DNA of 7,485 nt from M3007 sp038327555 (GTDB taxonomy: Bacteria > Bacteroidota > Bacteroidia > Chitinophagales > Saprospiraceae), in assembly GCA_038327555.1 (NCBI GenBank), contig JBBQLD010000235.1:1-7485 (forward strand), written 5' to 3'. Position numbers and translations under genes: made by a program. How positions within the stretch are numbered: position 1 is the first letter of the stretch; every line of letters starts with the position of its first letter. The notes under the pieces are model-generated. The model saw only the letters and a program-made list of their open reading frames with translations, searched no databases and was not told the origin of the DNA. Of this stretch, positions 5,488 through 7,485 are shown piece after piece.

Positions 5488-5636
5488 AGGTAAGGAATAT
5501 GGCATAAAATGACTAAGTTATTGGAGCCGCGTTCCTAACGAAATTGCAACGTAAATCTTTTTCAAACGTCAAACGTTTATAACCATCAGCACCAAGTTGC
5601 TTGTCAGACAGGCAAGCGTCCAAAAAAAATCAATTT

Positions 5637-6503
5637 ATGCGCCAGTTAAAAATCGCCCATAAGATTACAAATCGCGAAAGCCAGGCGCTTGACAAGTACC
5701 TCAATGAGATAAGCAAGCTTTCTATGCTTACTCCAGATGAAGAGGTAACGTTAGCGCAGCGCATCCGTGAAGGGGATCAGGAAGCATTGGATCAAATGAC
5801 CCGAGGCAACCTCCGCTTTGTTGTGTCTGTGGCTAAGCAGTATCAAAATCAAGGCCTAAGCCTCTCCGATCTGATCAACGAGGGTAATGTTGGCTTGATC
5901 AAGGCAGCCCGTCGTTTCGACGAAACCAAAGGTTTCAAATTCATATCATACGCAGTTTGGTGGATTCGCCAGAGCATTTTGCAGGCTATTGTAGAAAATA
6001 GTCGAATTGTGCGGATGCCGCTAAACAAAGTGGGCTCTTATAATAAGGTAAATGAGGCATATATTTCTTTCGTTCAAGAATTTGAACGGGAACCCTCAGA
6101 CGAAGAATTGGGCGAATTACTCGGAATGAGCGAACGCGAGATTCAACAACTCATACACAGCGGTTCTCGGCACGTTTCGTTGGATGCTCCCCTTCCAGGT
6201 ACCGAAGAAGGTGACGCTACGATGCTAGACGTAATGGTGCCCGATAATACCGAAGATCCTGATTTTTCGCTCATGGCCGAATCGCTTCGGGAAGAAGTGG
6301 CACAAGGCCTCATTTCACTTTCGCCTCGGGAAACAGAAATTATCGGGGCGTATTATGGCCTCAATGGTCGCACAGCGCTTACATTAGACGAAATTTCGGA
6401 GCTCTATGGTCTCACTCGCGAACGAGTCCGACAGATTAAGGAACGCGGTATTCGTCGCCTGCGCAAAATTCACAGCGAGAATTTGAAGTCTTACTTGGGG
6501 TGA
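5637..6503 (+). CDS. rpoD: Primary sigma factor, short Bacteroidota RpoD
   Basis: This is the housekeeping sigma factor that directs RNA polymerase to TAnnTTTG promoters. At 288 residues it lacks region 1.1 and the long non-conserved insert of proteobacterial sigma-70. Region 1.2 covers about 16-47 (ALDKYLNEISKLSMLTPDEE). Region 2 covers about 55-120 and includes NLRFVVSVAKQYQNQGLSL, DLINEGNVGLIKAARRFD and the -10-reading, melting segment GFKFISYAVWWIRQSI (99-114). Region 3 follows at about 128-205. Region 4 (226-288) ends in the helix-turn-helix LTLDEISELYGLTRERVRQI (248-267), which contacts the -33 element. I chose ATG 5637, giving MRQLKIAHKITNRES, the usual start in this phylum; an in-frame TTG at 5601 would add 12 unmatched residues. 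No Shine-Dalgarno sequence is present. A heptamer repeat array begins 7 bp after the stop. Confidence 0.96.
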   Translation: MRQLKIAHKITNRESQALDKYLNEISKLSMLTPDEEVTLAQRIREGDQEALDQMTRGNLRFVVSVAKQYQNQGLSLSDLINEGNVGLIKAARRFDETKGFKFISYAVWWIRQSILQAIVENSRIVRMPLNKVGSYNKVNEAYISFVQEFEREPSDEELGELLGMSEREIQQLIHSGSRHVSLDAPLPGTEEGDATMLDVMVPDNTEDPDFSLMAESLREEVAQGLISLSPRETEIIGAYYGLNGRTALTLDEISELYGLTRERVRQIKERGIRRLRKIHSENLKSYLG

Positions 6504-6510
6504 GGTATTT

Positions 6511-6560
6511 TGGTCATTGGTCATTGGTCATTGGTCATTAGTCATTGGTCATTAGGTCAT
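6511..6560 (+). repeat. TGGTCAT heptamer array behind the rpoD stop
   Basis: Seven head-to-tail units fill these 50 bp: five exact TGGTCAT, one TAGTCAT (6539-6545) and one 8-bp TAGGTCAT (6553-6560). The array starts 7 bp after the rpoD stop codon. No palindrome or spacer structure is present, so it is a simple tandem repeat and not a CRISPR. Confidence 0.9.
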
Positions 6561-6624
6561 TGTGGCGAATTTCATACATAATATAATGTGATTTTTTGCG
6601 AGGTCCAGGACAAAATACCAATTA

Positions 6625-6656
6625 AAGCCGCAGAGCGGCGACATTTTGGTAGCGCC
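6625..6656 (+). repeat. REP-like palindrome, copy 1 (forward)
   Basis: The hairpin GCCGC-AGA-GCGGC (6627-6639) is followed by GACATTTTGGTAGC. It matches copy 4, read on the other strand, at 23 of 32 positions. Confidence 0.7.
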
Positions 6657-6673
6657 AGCGTTTAAATTTTTTC

Positions 6674-6730
6674 AGAACGGCGTAGCCGTGGCATTATTTC
6701 GACCTAAAAATGTCACGGCTACGCCGTTCT
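6674..6730. repeat. REP-like palindromes, copies 2 and 3, forming one large inverted repeat
   Basis: AGAACGGCGTAGCCGTG (6674-6690) pairs perfectly over 17 bp with 6714-6730. After one mismatch, CATT and AATG add four more pairs. Each arm is itself a small hairpin (ACGGC-GTA-GCCGT) followed by a CATTT-like tail, so the pair is two REP-like units head to head. The arms lack an adjacent T-run, which argues against an intrinsic terminator. Confidence 0.85.
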
Positions 6731-6750
6731 TAACCTCACAAACGCCCTAT

Positions 6751-6783
6751 TGGGCTACAGAAATGGCACCGCTACGCGGTTTT
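6751..6783 (-). repeat. REP-like palindrome, copy 4 (reverse)
   Basis: On the minus strand the hairpin ACCGC-GTA-GCGGT (6780-6768) is followed by GCCATTTCTGTAGCCC, the same hairpin-plus-tail plan as copy 1. On the plus strand it is followed by TTTTATTT, so weak terminator activity for rpoD read-through is possible. Confidence 0.7.
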
Positions 6784-6840
6784 ATTTGAGAACTAAAGGT
6801 GGATGCTATCCAAAAATCATGTTCATATAGAAAGTACAGC

Positions 6841-6887
6841 AGGAAGCCCGCGCCGAAGTGAAACTTTGGGGCGGGCTTCCTATTTTT
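6841..6887 (+). terminator. Intrinsic terminator before the FKBP gene
   Basis: AGGAAGCCCGC (6841-6851) pairs perfectly over 11 bp with GCGGGCTTCCT (6871-6881). Inside, after one G-G mismatch, CCGAAG and CTTTGG add six pairs (one G-T) around a TGAAA loop. ATTTTT follows. The T-tail is on the plus strand, so it stops rightward transcription from rpoD. Confidence 0.85.
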
Positions 6888-6888
6888 G
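6881..6888 (+). promoter_or_regulatory. Candidate FKBP -7 box within the terminator tail
   Basis: TATTTTTG fits TAnnTTTG exactly and consists of the last stem base plus the T-run of the terminator. A start near 6895 gives a leader of about 60 nt. A TTTG at 6865-6868 is only 12 bp upstream, too close for a normal -33 element. Confidence 0.4.
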
Positions 6889-6914
6889 CCTCCCCAAAAT
6901 CCCCGCATAACCGA

Positions 6915-6946
6915 ATCCACCAATAAACACATCCACTAATAAACAA
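6915..6946 (+). repeat. 16-bp tandem duplication in the FKBP leader
   Basis: ATCCACCAATAAACAC (6915-6930) is followed directly by ATCCACTAATAAACAA (6931-6946), matching at 14 of 16 positions. It makes the leader A/C-rich and unstructured, which suits translation without a Shine-Dalgarno sequence. Confidence 0.6.
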
Positions 6947-6955
6947 ATACCCACC

Positions 6956-7411
6956 ATGCGCTACTTACTTTTTGCCTTCATCACGCTCTTTTTAGTCTCC
7001 TGTGAAAAAGGACTGACCGATGAACAACAACTTCAGGCCGATATCGAAAAAATCAAGGATTACCTCGCCGATCGCAACCTGACTGCCGAATCCACTGCCT
7101 CTGGTTTGCATTACATTATTACGACGCCAGGCTCCGGCGGCCATCCTGCACTTTCAAGTATGGTTTCAGTAAATTATGTCGGTAAGCTTTTGAAAAACGA
7201 AAAAATCTTTGATCAAACCACCGGCACGCCGCGCACCTTCCTGCTAGGAAACCTCATTCAAGGTTGGCAGGAAGGCATTCCATTATTACAAAAAGGTGGA
7301 AAAGGCACCTTCTTCGTGCCTTCCGCACTGGGCTATGGCCCAAGTGGTTCAGGAGGAAGTATTCCTGCCAATGCGCCGCTTATTTTTGAGATCGAGCTGG
7401 TTGATTTTTAA
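6956..7411 (+). CDS. FKBP-type peptidyl-prolyl isomerase, lipoprotein
   Basis: This enzyme should speed cis-trans isomerisation of prolyl bonds in proteins folding outside the cytoplasm. The 151-residue product has a lipoprotein signal with lipobox LVSC (Cys16), then a helical spacer (about 20-45, starting TDEQQLQADIEKIKDYL) and one FKBP domain (about 48-151). Residues matching the FKBP12 pocket are visible: Tyr74 (VNYVG), Phe85-Asp86 (IFD), Phe95, Ile101 and Trp104 (LIQGWQEG), Tyr127 (ALGYG), Ile136 and Phe144. The GlyGly-rich loop PSGSGGSIPANAPLIFEIEL ends the domain as in secreted bacterial FKBPs. The spacer is short, so it is not a full dimeric FkpA/Mip protein. The gene has its own candidate promoter and is separated from rpoD by a terminator. 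No Shine-Dalgarno sequence is present. Confidence 0.93.
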   Translation: MRYLLFAFITLFLVSCEKGLTDEQQLQADIEKIKDYLADRNLTAESTASGLHYIITTPGSGGHPALSSMVSVNYVGKLLKNEKIFDQTTGTPRTFLLGNLIQGWQEGIPLLQKGGKGTFFVPSALGYGPSGSGGSIPANAPLIFEIELVDF

Positions 7412-7450
7412 AAGAAATGTAGGGGCCATTGTTAAATTTTATCGCGATGC

Positions 7451-7481
7451 TTGGCCGTTTGAATTTTGTTTACTACCCTTG
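7451..7481 (+). promoter_or_regulatory. Candidate promoter for a gene beyond the right edge
   Basis: TTG (7451-7453) is followed after 20 bp by TACCCTTG (7474-7481), the same one-mismatch -7 box as the distal rpoD candidate. No coding sequence is visible in the four bases left after it. Confidence 0.3.
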
Positions 7482-7485
7482 TCTC

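Larger units (their letters stand above)
5333..5636 (+). other. Era-rpoD spacer: promoter region with structured DNA
   Basis: No gene is visible in these 304 bp. They hold two candidate rpoD promoters, an imperfect inverted repeat near the two ends (5333-5350 with 5518-5535, 14 of 18 matching), a perfect 7-bp hairpin at 5431-5449 (AATCTTT and AAAGATT around TGACG) and a 5-bp hairpin at 5458-5470 (TTTGG, AAA, CCAAA). No intrinsic terminator follows era, so read-through into rpoD is possible. Confidence 0.7.
6504..6955 (+). other. rpoD-FKBP spacer, rich in repeats
   Basis: No convincing gene lies in these 452 bp. In order they contain a TGGTCAT array (6511-6560), an AT-rich stretch without clear signals (6561-6620), four related REP-like palindromes (6625-6783), an intrinsic terminator (6841-6887) whose T-tail overlaps a promoter box, and an A/C-rich leader with a 16-bp duplication (6915-6946). 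A 61-codon minus-strand frame over the palindromes has no support. Confidence 0.8.

Noticed and set aside
5601..5636. TTG start for rpoD
   Set aside because: It adds 12 residues not seen in Bacteroidota RpoD, whereas ATG 5637 gives the standard MRQLKI start.
6747..6932. 61-residue minus-strand reading frame
   Set aside because: It runs across a REP-like unit, a terminator hairpin and the FKBP leader, and has no promoter box or recognisable protein pattern.
6948..6958. Eukaryote-like CCACCATG start context before the FKBP gene
   Set aside because: This resemblance has no meaning in a bacterial gene; the A/C-rich leader explains it.
222..7411. Other reading frames overlapping the named genes on either strand
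   Set aside because: They are shadows of well-supported genes, without domains, promoters or start signals of their own.

Overview
The window is about 7.5 kb of a Bacteroidota chromosome; within that phylum a Saprospiria-like lineage is my inference from general resemblance. Three things point there. The housekeeping sigma factor is the short (288-residue) type with no region 1.1. The candidate promoters carry the Bacteroidota -7 box TAnnTTTG rather than TATAAT. Almost no gene has a Shine-Dalgarno (SD) sequence. There is no phage, defence, CRISPR or plasmid gene set: this is core housekeeping DNA, and its unusual content is mostly in control signals, repeats and one broken gene.

Layout. Positions 1-38 may hold the start of a leftward gene that runs off the window. 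A strong hairpin terminator (145-180) ends msrB (222-776, minus), a lipoprotein methionine-R-sulfoxide reductase. An AT-rich spacer (777-1010) carries two opposed arrays of a 7/8-bp repeat. Next on the minus strand is the rpsU-xer pair: ribosomal protein bS21 (1917-2111) and a complete tyrosine recombinase (1011-1916), separated by a single stop codon. A divergent intergenic region (2112-2345) leads to nusB (2346-3284, plus). It is followed by a small secreted lipocalin-like gene (3323-3694) interrupted by an in-frame TGA, then ribA (3782-4366) and era (4385-5332), which probably share a transcript. After a 304-bp spacer comes rpoD (5637-6503). A 452-bp spacer follows, holding a TGGTCAT array, a nested cluster of REP-like palindromes and an intrinsic terminator. 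The last gene is an FKBP-type peptidyl-prolyl isomerase lipoprotein (6956-7411).

How the genes fit together. NusB (rRNA antitermination), Era (30S maturation) and bS21 (30S subunit) all serve ribosome production, and RpoD should recognise the TAnnTTTG boxes seen across the window. The bS21 gene is the only one here with a credible SD. That fits the known Bacteroidota arrangement in which bS21 helps hide the anti-SD of 16S rRNA, so a shortage of bS21 would favour its own translation. MsrB and the FKBP protein are both predicted lipoproteins that maintain proteins outside the cytoplasm.

I did not find a convincing new multi-gene system. The best leads are the TGA-interrupted secreted gene, the nested REP-like cluster, the two heptamer arrays placed directly behind stop codons, the two terminators that run straight into TAnnTTTG boxes, and the bS21 SD with its abutting recombinase gene.
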